Assembly (NCBI RefSeq): GCF_030272615.1 | Contig: NC_081414.1 | Coordinates: 780,308,119 to 780,372,118, forward strand | DNA: 64,000 nt | Source of the DNA: Cryptomeria japonica | Taxonomy: Eukaryota > Streptophyta > Pinopsida > Cupressales > Cupressaceae | Direction of reading: 5' to 3' | In this document: one piece after another, positions 11,393-22,440 of the stretch | Numbering within the stretch: position 1 is the first letter of the stretch | How the letters are laid out: every line of letters begins with the position of its first letter | Program-made: the position numbers and the translations under genes | Notes under the pieces: generated by a model | The model's database searches: none | Told to the model about the DNA's origin: nothing | What the model saw: only the letters and a program-made list of their open reading frames with translations

Positions 11393-11941
11393 CTAAACTA
11401 GCGACTCTGCAATACAAGACTCAAGAACAGTGACCATTGAAGTTTGAGATTTTTTCAGATGTGAATCAGGATGTGGCAAGATAGTAGCATCGATTGGCTG
11501 AGCGAGAACAAGAGAATCCAAACCAAAAGAATATGTATCTCCATGTGAGCTGACATTGGAGAGATGGCATGCGTCCTCAATATTGTCATCATGATCAAGG
11601 AGAGATTCAACAAACAAATTATAAATGTTTGATAAGATGATATCTCTCTCATCATGAGGACAAGAATGAACATGTTGAAGAGAATCTGAGGTAGCATTTG
11701 AAGAAGCCAAAATCTTTGTCAAGCTAGTAGGTGGAGGGGACTGAATAGATGTCGATACTAGAGGTGTAGAAAGATGAAAATTGGGAGGAGATGTCTCTAT
11801 GTAATCAAGACAATCAAGACTCTTCTAGTAAGTGATTTCCTCTTCAGTGTCATCATCATGCATAGGACCATAATCATTATCAAGGGAGAGAAGTATGTCT
11901 ATAGTTAGATCATCTGGGAATGGAGGTTTAGATGAATACAT
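11393..11941 (-). pseudogene. Unrecognised 182-codon frame inside the small copia-type element
   Basis: I do not recognise this protein. The frame runs from an ATG at 11941-11939 to a stop at 11395-11393, with a single internal TAG (11827-11825) of the CAG-to-TAG type. It begins MYSSKPPFPDDLTIDILLS. The product is acidic, Ser/Asp/His-rich and without membrane segments or a zinc knuckle. It is the only long frame of the element and lies about 110 bases after the primer site, where gag would be. It could be a degenerate or replaced gag, or a captured host fragment. Retention of one frame over 180 codons, with only one nonsense change, is more than expected of random decay in AT-rich DNA. Confidence 0.5.
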
Positions 11942-12054
11942 AAACAAAATTAACAGACAACCCTCAAGACAACAAATTTTTTTATTCTAAAACATCTCCA
12001 ACCTTCAAAAACTACAAACGATTGTTAATGCATCTTCTTCCCCACACCCATGCA

Positions 12055-12065
12055 CTCTGATACCA
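12055..12065 (-). promoter_or_regulatory. Primer binding site (initiator Met tRNA)
   Basis: The minus strand reads TGGTATCAGAG immediately after the LTR end at 12066. It is complementary to the 3' end of plant initiator Met tRNA, as in most copia elements. Confidence 0.9.
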
Positions 12066-12387
12066 TGTAAAATTTTGGATCTAGCTGAAAAATAAGAACA
12101 CAAGTTGGAGTATAACAAAAGAGAAAATTGAGACCAGAATAAGAACAAAATTGTTTCATTGATTTACACATGAATGAATTAAATAATATATAGCGCCTTC
12201 GCCAAAGCAAAAAAATGAAAGAAATGAAAGAATGGAACTAAAAAAATATAGATATTCCTTAATTAGCTTAACAACTAAGCAAACAATACAATTATCCGTA
12301 GAACATTGATAAAACTGATTGCGATGTTTGTTATCCAAGAAAAGCATGGAAAAACAAAAAAACTAGATATTGTAGATTGTGCTAACA
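12066..12387 (-). repeat. 5' LTR of the small copia-type element
   Basis: It is the partner of 10677-11018. On the minus strand it starts TGTTAGCACAATC at 12387 and ends at 12066 next to the primer site. Confidence 0.88.
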
Positions 12388-14500
12388 AATTGAAAGGTAA
12401 CTTGGTTCAAATAAAAAAGAACCACTCTCCATCTAGATGGTTATTTTATGCAAATCAACTATCTCCACTCTTTAGGGGACAACATCTTTTCCTTCGCCGC
12501 ATCCCTTTCGTTGCTCTCATCTAGCAGATTTAAACTTCTTTAATTTTTGCCATCACATGAACCAAGCTGGCCCTTAAGTCATGCGCTCTCCTCTCTTCCT
12601 AGTGTTGGCTTCTCTCCTTTTACACAAATAATATTTTGTTGATTTCTTTTAGACAATTGGGCAACACGTGTTAAGTAAATCTTTAAGATGAAACTATAGC
12701 ATGCCCTCCAAGTTATGTCTTGAATGGAAAATGTGGAAGCCTTGATAAGGCATGTAAGCTATGCTACAAGATACCATAACATGAGAGCTACAACCCATGT
12801 GCCCTTCCTCCAGCAAAAATCATAGTGAAATTCCCTTGTGGCATATATCTTGAGTATATATTTTTATTTTTATCTTGATACGCCTCAGTTTTGTAAATAT
12901 TGTGCTATGGGGATTAAGGACTCACAAAGGATCCCTTGTCAACATAATTTTTGGATGATATTCTTAAGGACAGTAAATCAATTTTACCTATTTACACATT
13001 GTATTTGATTATTAAAGATTTAGGTAAATTGTGTTGTCAAGTCTGCATTGACAATAATACAAGCATATGAGCATACTATTTGGATAATGTATTTCCTCTT
13101 CACTTATTGTGTCTAGTTGAACACGATATCTGTAGACTATTATAGGAATTTTGCACTAACCATATCATGGTATGTTGATTCCACAATAGATATAAGGAAA
13201 TAAAACTAAGAAATTTCTTCATATGCCTCACACATAAGTAACATCTCATAATCCTTGTAATCCCCTTTATTTTTCTACATCATTTGTGGACACTTCCATT
13301 CGATAACTCAATGATCTCAAGTATTTTTATTGAAATTTTCTATTATGCAATTCATTTCGAAGCTATTATATTTTAACAATGTCTTCATCATCAAACATTT
13401 AGAAATTCTATTTAGTTTATGTTGTTTAGAAGTTTTATTTAGTAGCAGTTGCATTTGTCTTCTATTTTGTCATCTTGTTCAGTTATGATTGTTTCTAGAT
13501 CTTGTTATCGTATTTCTTCTATTCTTATTCTATGTATGTGCAATACAATATTTTGTATATGGCAATTGCATAGTTTCATTCCAATATGTAACTTTTGGGT
13601 TCTTAAGATTTTTTTTGAAGTTTGAAGATCAACTAGAATATGATTGGTTAAGTATTTAGAATATATTATAGATTTAAAAACTATCCATGATCATCTGAAT
13701 TAGAAATTAGGGTGCAAGTTGCATTCTACTTACTTTTTTTTTTTTTTTAGATATTTGACAAATAAATCTAATTTCCTATCATTTATTGCAAATGGTCTTA
13801 CAGATCTACTTGTTATAGATCCAAATATTTCCAAATTTAGCATTGAATTTATTTTAGTTTGGCATTTACTTATCTTAATTCATTTGTTAAATTAGTTTTC
13901 AATTGCAGATCTACTCTAACGTTGTTGTAACCTAACATTCCACCATGATTGAAAGGTATGATACCTTTCATTTAATCTTAAATAATTTATAGCCAACATA
14001 ATTCAATTGTTAGGGTAATATATCTTTACAAAATCTCTACTCATTCAGGATTTCTCTTTATTGTCATATCATAAAAGAATTCTTTATGTCAATGATTCAA
14101 TATTCTTCTAAATGTTTATTTTTTGGATCAAATTTGCCAAATAATTTTTTTCCCTAATTTAAGCTTCTTCCATATTCAATGTAAACCAAATGTAATTAAT
14201 CATACTTGGTTTCTTTCCCATTGTCTTTGATCCAAATATTCATTTATGAAGAATCTATATCAACTTTTTGCCATCACCCAAATGTGCTAGTATAGTTCAA
14301 GCTACAAAACATAATTGAATAACACTCCTCTCCCTAATTTTGGCGGCTATAAACATTGTCATGACACTATTTACTTTTTGACATAGCGGATAAGGAACTA
14401 TGGAGCCACACCACAAAGTTGTATCCTCTAGGTATGTTTTACGAGTAACAATACTAACATTTGCATTCAAAAAACTGCTACCATTTCAATTTCTCAATTA
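12388..14500. other. AT-rich stretch before the Helitron relic
   Basis: No gene or repeat family was recognised. There is a poly-T run at about 13733-13749. The stretch may include the 5' non-coding part of the Helitron, but no border was found. Confidence 0.4.
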
Positions 14501-15799
14501 CAAAATGACAAGCTTAGAGAAAAATGAGAATTAACAAAAGCTACAAATCACAAGTGGAAACATATGAATGTATAGAGAACACTACTCCTTGTAACACGAA
14601 AAATGTGCTAAAACATAGTAGACTATGTAGAGCTGGGGATTTAAAATACAACATTGATGGTTGCTTGTTTGATTCACTAGAACCCCTACAAGAACATCAA
14701 CTCACTTCCATACAACAACAGAATGATGTGATTGACCATTTCTTATGCAACCTTGCTAGATATGACATAGAGGCAACTCACTAATTCAACTTTAAAATTC
14801 ATCATGAAATTTTATACAAATGAACCATATTCAAGATAGAGACACTTATCTATGATGCATGTGATTGTCTGGAAAGACAAAAATAATAGAAAAAGAAAGA
14901 GGACTATGCGAAGATATTTTTTGTATCCATTGGGTCTCAAAATGGCTGAATATACAAACATGTGTTTATTCAATGACAACGGGTAAAATCACTTGCATTT
15001 CATTGAATCATCAAACACAAAATCTTATTGTTTACTCTTCCATGATGCCAATCCACCTTTAGGTCATTTTGAGCCACTTTTACAAATGGAAAACAAAAAT
15101 ACCAAATACAAAGGAAAGCTAACATTGTGAAAAGTTAAAAGAACAATCAGAGATAAAATTGCACCTCCATGTTCTATGTAAAAAGACATGAAACAACTAC
15201 AAGCTACTAAAATTGGTTCAAACCAATATAGAAAACCTAAAAGATTCAACACCACCAATATGGCAATAATTAAAAAAACCAAATCCGACAATCTAAACCC
15301 TCACTCACCAATATCACTTCGTCAACTAAAAATGCAAATTAGAACCCATAAGCTTATAGATGTTGAAATAATTCCATAGTACAAGTGGCCACAACAAATA
15401 GTAAACAATCAATCCTTTGAACAAAAATCTAAGACAAAGACTAGTTTGTTGTCATCGGTAGAAATATTTGAACAAATAATCCAAGACACACCTAAGTATA
15501 CTTTTTCAATTTTCCTAATGTCACACTTAAAAAAAGACACCTAGATATTTAAGGACAAAGAAATGAACACTTATCAAACTCTACTATATTTTGAAGCTCC
15601 TATAATAGGAAATACAATATGCAAAATTTGTAACAATGATTACAATAGCATATGCTACCAAAATATGCAATGGCACACAATATTCGAAGTAATAAATCAT
15701 TGCAATATGTACAACATCTCTCACAACTAGAAGAATGACTAATTTCACTTAGAATTGAATTTGCAAAATCATGGGAACTAGGACATAGAAGATCGTAGT

Positions 15800-17460
15800 T
15801 AGGCTTGAGTGGCTCGATTATTAATGTCCTTGCAAACATAGACATAATACAAATAACACTACCACAATCTATCAATAACACAACAACAATTACAGTTTTT
15901 TCTAAAGAGGCACATGGAGTGCAAAAATGCGTTTCTAAAAGGAATGGTGTGACCAAACATTATAATGCAAGCTCTCATAAAACTATCAAGAACACTACTT
16001 CACAAAATGCAAAATTTGAAAATTAGGCAAGATTGGGAGGAAATCCTACAAAACAACTCGAATAATCAAGAAAAAAATGAATTAAATGAAAGTGATACTG
16101 ACACAAATAGTGACAAAAAATAAGAACATCCATCAAAAAATTTGATACATGGATTCACCAAATCTAGATGCGTTCACCAAATGCAAGATAAAATTCTCAA
16201 TATTGCACCCGCACAAGACAATTATGCAATAGGTATTTTCTAAGATAAATATGTTGAAGAAATAAACTTCCCAACACTTTTCTTCAATAGTCCATGTGAT
16301 GATGATATTCTTAAAATTTTTACAAACCAAAAGATTGCACAATGGGAATTGTTAAGCTCACAAAGAAAATTTTCATATCGCACAACCAACCTGTTCTTCA
16401 AAACCATCAAAGCACTTATACAAGTCTTGTCAACAATGTGGGTCAAGATATGAAAAGGACAACTTAAAGGTAGGAAACTACTTGGAAAAGACATCAAACA
16501 AAAGCCAAACCTAGAAAAATGATAAAATCAAATATTGGTTACATTGATCTCAAAAGAATAAGAATTTCTCTAGATTAACTTTAAAAATTGTCTTTGCAAT
16601 GATCTGAAAACTAGGACAATTAACTTTATTCCTTACATTCACTAGCACAGAGCACAATTGGGGACCCTTGACGACAACTCTACAACATCTATATGATCTA
16701 CACTACTCCAAACTAGAATAACAGAGAACCATTACTCAAACCCAAAACCAAAAATCCCAACTTATCAAGAAAGATCCAATAACATGTGGACAATAGTATA
16801 TGAATAGGATAAATGCAATGAAAAAACAATTTTGTTTTTAATAAGACTTTTTTTGGATACATCATAGACTAGTTTTTTAGTAACTGGATTTCAAAATCCA
16901 AGTAATGAACATAATCATTTTTTAATATGGACCAAAGGTGCACCAATATACGGGAAAGCTACCTCTAAAGATATTGTGCACTTTATTGAAAAGTATATTA
17001 ATTGTAGCAAAAAACACTTAGACTCTGCAGTAGCATCTTTAAATAAGTATCACCACATAGAGCAATGTATGAGAAAGAAAAATTCAAGTTATAAATACAA
17101 CTTTCCATTTCCACCAATTCAAAACACAACAATACTTGAACCATTGTTAGAAAGAAATGAAAAAATAATCTCAACTACTACTAAGATCTACTCAAAATTG
17201 GAAGTAGCAAATTACGATGCCTTCTTCACTATACAAGGGTTCTTATATGAAATCCAAATAACTAAGCATGAATATATCATAGCACTAAGGTCCCACAATT
17301 TATAGACCAATGCTATTACTAAAAAGAAAGCCCTCACAAATATTGAACAATAGTTTCGCAAGAGAAATACCCCAACTATGGAAAGCCAATATAGATGCAT
17401 AATTTTTACTCAACACATATGTCACAGTGATGCATTGCAGCTCCTACATTGCAAAAGTAG
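15800..17460 (+). pseudogene. Helitron Rep (HUH nuclease) region, decayed
   Basis: The Rep domain nicks and rejoins DNA in rolling-circle transposition. Readable pieces, in order, are SGSIINVLANIDIIQITLPQS (15805), ILNIAPAQDNYAIGIF with VEEINFPTLFF (about 16193-16280), and WELLSSQRKFSYRTTNLFFK (about 16345). Next comes TLFLTFTSTEHNW (about 16624), where the family has a 'FLT(L)S..D..W' block. NEHNHFLIWTKGAPIYG at about 16904 keeps an HxH (HUH) metal-binding pair. YKYNFPFPP follows at about 17090, then LWKANIDA and NTYVTVMH-SSYIAK at 17378-17460. In the last block the family has a Tyr-containing VMY, here VMH, so a likely catalytic Tyr is gone. Alignments are from memory of the family and need a profile search. 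Confidence 0.7.
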
Positions 17461-18329
17461 TTAATTCAATGATGCATCCATTCAGTACAAAATATTAAGA
17501 TCATAAACACAAAAATATAGATGCCATCAAAATTATAAGAAAACTTGGCACTGCACTACTAAACTTAAAACAAATGTCATCACAATAGGCTACTGACATT
17601 GTCTTGCCACTGCCACTAAATTACAACTCATGAAAATGTGTATTCATTGACACAAGCCCTGACAATGATAGGATATTTATAATAAAACCTCACAAATAAT
17701 TAATCAAAGAACTAGATGGATCTGAAAAAGATTATTTTTAAACATCTAATCAACTACTACCTTGAACGACCATTCGCAATTGCTACAATATGCCTTGCAT
17801 AATTTATTTCTAGCTATAACAAAATTGGTAATAAGATCAAGAAAAAAAGAAAACTAAACATAATAACGTTTATTAGTTACAACAAGCATATTGACATAGG
17901 AAAACTACTATAGAGAATAACTAGTGCTCTTTGTGCCATTTACAATAAATGAAAGAACATTGTAACATAATTTTCTCTCATGGGAAAGTGCATATTCACT
18001 CCATGAGAAAAAAATTCAAGCAAACTGCACAAAATTTTCAAAGTCCACTTATCCTGCATGGGTTGGCATTGATAAAACCATTGACGAACTAAAAATTGGA
18101 AAGGCTAATGATACGAATAAGTCCTATGTACCAAATACACCTAGACAAGAATAGCTATATGATATAGGAGATGATATTGAAAACACAAAATAGAAAAACA
18201 GGAATGCAATCATTCATAGTGCATTCAAAATAGCTCAAAATACATAGATCACTGTGAAAAATGAGTATTACATATTAAGAGAAATGATAAACACAAAAAC
18301 GTCAACAAATTGTCAAAGACATTTCCATT

Positions 18330-19530
18330 AAAAAAATGAAAAACATTCAAACGCCATTGCATTTGTTTCTCACTAGTGGAGCAGGAACTGGAAAGACTTT
18401 TACAACAAGGGCCATCTACCAAGCACTTCTTCACATCTAAAACACCTCCATGGAAAATGATCTAGACAAACCAAAAGGATAAATAACTACATATACAAGG
18501 AAAGAAGCATTCAACATAAGTGGAACTACATTGCATTCGACATTTCACATACCTATCAACAAATCAAACTTTATACCACTTAACACTAAGAAACTTGATG
18601 TCAAAACATTTTAGCCAATTATGTATCCTTCTAATTAATCAAATTTTACTAGTTAGTTCAAAATTGATCTGATACATTGACAAACATTTACATGACATAA
18701 TGCAAGAGCCCACCACCTCCTTCGGTGTTATAGATACAAATATTCTATGGCAACCTCTACCAAACACTACTTGTACTTGACTCCGATATCTTTAAAAATA
18801 AATCCACTTCTATAGGATTGCTCCCATATAATTTTTGGATAGACAATGTCAAGTGCCTCATACTAACAAAAATAGTGGGACAAAAGGATGATATTTTCAT
18901 CTCAATCCTCAACAAAATACTCATAGTAAAAAAAATAGATAATGACATTGAATATATTAATCAACATTTTTTAAAGGAGCCACCATTTGAACTGACACCA
19001 GCTTTCCTCTTCTATAGAAAATATGACATCAATGAGCACAAAAATAAAATGCTAGCAAAAATTGTAGGAGATATGAGTGTCTTTCATGCATTGGATTAAC
19101 AAGAAACAAATACAAACACTATTCCTCTATATGACCACACCACTACTCTACCACCCCAAATTCACGTGAAACCAAATATATTAGTTAAGATGTATGAAGG
19201 CAATTATAATACTCAAGATGGTCTTGTCAATGGATTAGATGGTATTTTAAAAATTTATACAAAACACAACGACCTTGACATCATTTCAATTCAAGTCATC
19301 AATCTAAAAGTTAGAGTACAACAATGTAATAAATTTGCCCATTGTTATGCTTCTTCTATTCACAAAGAATGGACTCCACTATTTTGTGTAACTAAATCTA
19401 TTCAAAAAATACATAGAGGGACAAACACTACAATTAGAAAATAGTTCCCAATTCAAACATCATGTGCAAGCACTATACATCGATCACAAGGTCTTACAAT
19501 GGAGTCCATGACATTTGATCCAATTGGCAT
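18330..19530 (+). pseudogene. Helitron PIF1-like helicase region, decayed
   Basis: The helicase unwinds donor DNA. PLHLFLTSGAGTGKTFTTRA holds a perfect Walker A (18375-18398). It is followed by AFNISGTTLHSTFHIPIN, then NFWIDNVKCLILTKIVGQKD (about 18832), INQHFLKEPPFELTPAFLFY (about 18957), VFHALD (19079) and NYNTQDGLVNGLDGI (about 19202). The last block is FPIQTSCASTIHRSQGLTME (19447), matching helicase motif VI with HRSQG. Walker B falls in the badly broken 18600-18700 part. The final ALSR-type ending is not visible, probably lost at the copia junction. The Walker A and motif VI make the helicase call firm. Confidence 0.82.
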
Positions 19531-19564
19531 TATACACCATGATTAGAAAGCTAAAAATGGGTCC

Positions 19565-19975
19565 CAGCAACAAGGCTTGATGCGGTACCCAAGTACAAAG
19601 AAATCTCTATAAAATGGAGAAAAAGGAAAAAACCCATTGGGAAAAAGATCCTCACCTAAAAGAGATGAAATCATGCTAAACAAACATGAAGGAAGGAAGG
19701 CCTCACAAAGACCCCCCAAGGAAAAATTCCTTCACCTCGAGCATAGAGAGCAATTGAAGGTAGTGTGGAAATGCCAAAGGTTTTGTGAAGATGTCAACAA
19801 CCTCTTCCTCTATAGGAATGAGCTCCAAGGTGAGTGAACCATATTGAATAAAATTCCTGATGAAGTGTATGTGGATATTAATATGCTTCATCCACTAATG
19901 CTTCACTGGATTGCGGGAAATGTGTAGAGCACTCTGATTATCACACCGAAGAAGTGTGGCACTATGTGTAGAGAA
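19565..19975 (-). pseudogene. Copia RNase H C-terminus and 3' tail, minus-strand fragment
   Basis: The minus strand reads TLLRCDNQSALHISRNPV, then a stop, then KHINIHIHFIRNFIQYG and VDIFTKPLAFPHYLQLLSML. These are the last RNase H blocks of copia pol (DN-SA, H-RTKHI, ADIFTKPL). After the stop comes a T- and G-rich tail (TTTTTCCCAATGGGTTTTTT) like the one before the 3' LTR of the small element at 11018-11170. No LTR follows. It lies head-on to the Helitron and the next copia. Confidence 0.85.
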
Positions 19976-20368
19976 CTCAGAGAGCATCTTAGGGTTATAC
20001 CCTCACTAGTAGAGACTTAGAAACTTCGAGCATCGCATCAGACTAACAGGAATTAACAGAGAAATATTTTTCCGTCTTTGATGAAGGAGAGCTACTTCTC
20101 AGGGGGAGTAGTTGGTTATAACAATTGGTATTTGTAATTAGTTCTATGAACTGGTTATATCTAGTTTTTGTATTGCTTTGGCATTTGATGTCAAAGGGGG
20201 AGTGATATCTATGGAAAAACACATAATATTTTTGAGAGATATTATGTATTTTGATTCCTGGTAATTGATCTCTTTGGGAGATTATTGGTTTTTGGTTTTT
20301 GGCATTTCTGCTTTGGCACTTAGATGGTTTTTCCATCTTGTGTTGCCATCAATGCCAAAGGGGGAGAT
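19976..20368 (+). mobile_element. 3' internal tail of a truncated copia copy
   Basis: This segment matches the tail of the next element (33310-33702) nearly base for base, including the end of pol, GATGAAGGAGA, the three purine tracts and the terminal GGGGGAGAT. It directly precedes the LTR at 20369, so that LTR is at once the 3' LTR of this remnant and the 5' LTR of the complete element. Confidence 0.85.
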
Positions 20369-21350
20369 TGTTGGTATTATGGATGTGTTGCATTATTTTT
20401 GTCATTGATGTCAACACTTGTCAATGCTTATTAGCACTGGAGATCTTTGATTATGTTGACTGGCATGTTCAGTCTCTTATGCACAATCACCAATATCTAG
20501 TTCACCGACAGTTTATATTGTTCACTGCCACAAAGGATGACTTTTTATCATCTGGAGATTACTTGGTTATGTCAAAGAAATGGTTTGGACACTTGGTTTT
20601 GGTGATTTGGTTATTTGTCTAATCAAGTTTTCTTATTTGTTGTTACCGGCAAATTGGTCTAGGTAATGGACCGGCAAGTGTTATCTATTCCAAATCAGCA
20701 TGGTAGGTTATATAGATGATTTATTTATTGGTTATTATTGTAAATGCATTAATCCGACATGATGTATAGGAAGGACATAGGGAATGTAATAGGTATTACA
20801 AGATTATAATATTCAATATATACGAATATAAGAAGAGCTATACACGCAGACATCATTTGAAGGTTCAAGGAAGGTATGAAGAAGATAATCAGAGCTTAAC
20901 TAGTACTGAATCCAACATATGAAGATGCTATTTTGAGAAATGCATTATCATTAGGTTTAACTATCCAACTGTAGTCAGTGTGACTCCCATTTTGTGATTG
21001 AGCAGTGAGCTCTGGCCAGTTGGCCTTTTTACATGTGCAGACCCCATTTGTACACACATACTATTTGTAGTAGTATCATCTGATAGTCAGTAAGGTTTCC
21101 CACCATGGTATTTCCCCTTATAGGGTTTCCACATACAAATATCCATTTTATGTGTCGTGGATGTTATTTGTCTTCCTCTTTCATGCATTAAACATTACTG
21201 GTACTATAATTAACTATTAAACTATCAACTGGCATTAAGTTTGGTTTACCGGTATTATGAATTAAGTTTGATTAAGTTATATTTGAGTCGAAATTAATAG
21301 ACAATTGATTCACACACCCCCCCCCTCTCAGTTGCCTCTGGGTACTAACA
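20369..21350 (+). repeat. 5' (shared) LTR of the copia element, with promoter deletion
   Basis: It starts TGTTGGTA and ends TACTAACA, an imperfect terminal inverted repeat. At 982 bases it is about 110 shorter than its partner. The block present at 34101-34212, including a TATA-like TATATATGTA, is missing at about 20768. Confidence 0.92.
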
Positions 21351-21352
21351 AT

Positions 21353-21364
21353 TGGTATTAGAGC
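21353..21364 (+). promoter_or_regulatory. Primer binding site (initiator Met tRNA, one mismatch)
   Basis: TGGTATTAGAGC lies two bases after the LTR end. The standard site is TGGTATCAGAGC. Confidence 0.9.
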
Positions 21365-21407
21365 TAAGTCCTCTTTTTGCAAAAGTTTAACAGCTTGAGG
21401 AGATTCT

Positions 21408-22440
21408 ATGGCAACTAACTATTTTAGGAAGGACAGTCCAAAGCTTGATGGAACTAACTATGGTATATGGAAAATCAGAATGGAGACACATCTGAATTGC
21501 ATTGGAAGAGATATATGGGATGTTACAAACAATGGCTATATTGGTCCTACACATAGTCAACTTAATCCACCAAACTTGGCTAAAGATCAGGAGAATGATT
21601 GCAAAGCAAGAGAAGCACTTTTGATCGCATTGTCAGATCAGCAAATCATGGGATTATCAGACCAATCCACTGCTAAAGCTATTTGGGACAAATTGGAGAC
21701 ATTGAATGAAGGTGATACCACTGTCAAAATTGTAAAACTGGAATGCTTCCAGGTTAGGTATGAAAATTTGAAAAAATGGAAGAAGATGAAAGGATTTCTG
21801 CTTTTATGGAAAGAGTTAATGAAATTGTTTTGGGTATACAATGTTGTGGAGGATTCTTAAGTGAAGATGAAATTGTATCTAAAGTTTTAAGATAATTTCC
21901 ACTGGCATACAAAATGAAAGTAACTGCTATTAATGAATTAAGAACAATGCCTAATACATCAATATCTAGAGATACCTTGGTTGGAAAACTTTCAGCCTTT
22001 GAACTTCAGAAATTTGGTCTTGTTGCTACAATTAAGATAGATTTAGCCTTCAAAGCATCATCATCTGCAGCATCATCATCATCATCATCATCTGATAAAT
22101 CTGATTGGAAAGCACTTTATGCAAGACTACTTGCAGACATCAAGAGAGAGAATGAAGAATTGGAAGAGCTTGAAGCACTATTTGCAAGGAAAATGCCTAA
22201 AGGTCCAGGTGGAAGTAAGTATGTAAAGCACCATTTAAATGTTTTGACTACAATAAAATTGGTCATATGGCATCTAGGTGTCCTGATAGACATGCAATAT
22301 TGAAAGAAGCTAAAAGAACATACAAGCCTAACCCTGAATATCAGAGATACAGATTTAAGAAGAATAGATACAAATCATGTCACTATGTTGATGAAGGAGT
22401 TACTGATGATTCTAATGAGGAACAGGTAGAGAAGGCCCTG
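21408..22440 (+). pseudogene. Copia gag, decayed
   Basis: Gag forms the virus-like particle. The start MATNYFRKDSPKLDGTNYG at 21408 is typical of plant copia gag, followed by METHLNCIGRDIWDV. Near 21780 the frame shifts by one base. The downstream part continues through YKMKVTAINELRTMPNTS, a Ser-rich patch coded by a TCA repeat (about 22060-22090) and a charged coil. The zinc knuckle near 22230-22275 reads CFDYNKIGHMASRC, so the second Cys is Tyr. A second shift lies just before it. The closely related copy at 63315-63999 confirms the gene order and shows different lesions. Confidence 0.88.

Larger units (their letters stand above)
10677..12387 (-). mobile_element. Small non-autonomous copia-type LTR element
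   Basis: It has two LTRs (10677-11018 and 12066-12387) that start TGTTAGCACAAT and end TTTTACA on the minus strand, a polypurine tract and an initiator-Met primer site. The flanks AATTA (10672-10676) and AATTG (12388-12392) look like a five-base target duplication with one change. The internal part is only 1047 bases and has no gag, protease, integrase or RT, so mobilisation would need another element. It is larger than a typical TRIM. Confidence 0.88.
14500..19550 (+). mobile_element. Decayed autonomous Helitron (Rep-helicase)
   Basis: Pieces of one long RepHel polyprotein are found in order on the plus strand: an upstream conserved segment (about 15805), the Rep nuclease (about 16190-17460) and a PIF1-like helicase (18330-19530). 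The frames are scattered by many stops and shifts, so the copy is old. Neither the TC start nor a CTRR end with its hairpin could be placed. The right side is cut by copia sequence near 19565. The 14.5-15.8 kb part is included only because of position and because the next segment follows on. Confidence 0.7.

Noticed and set aside
12306-12524. A 72-codon plus-strand frame spanning the small element's right end
   Set aside because: It crosses the LTR border and target duplication, so it is not a single gene.
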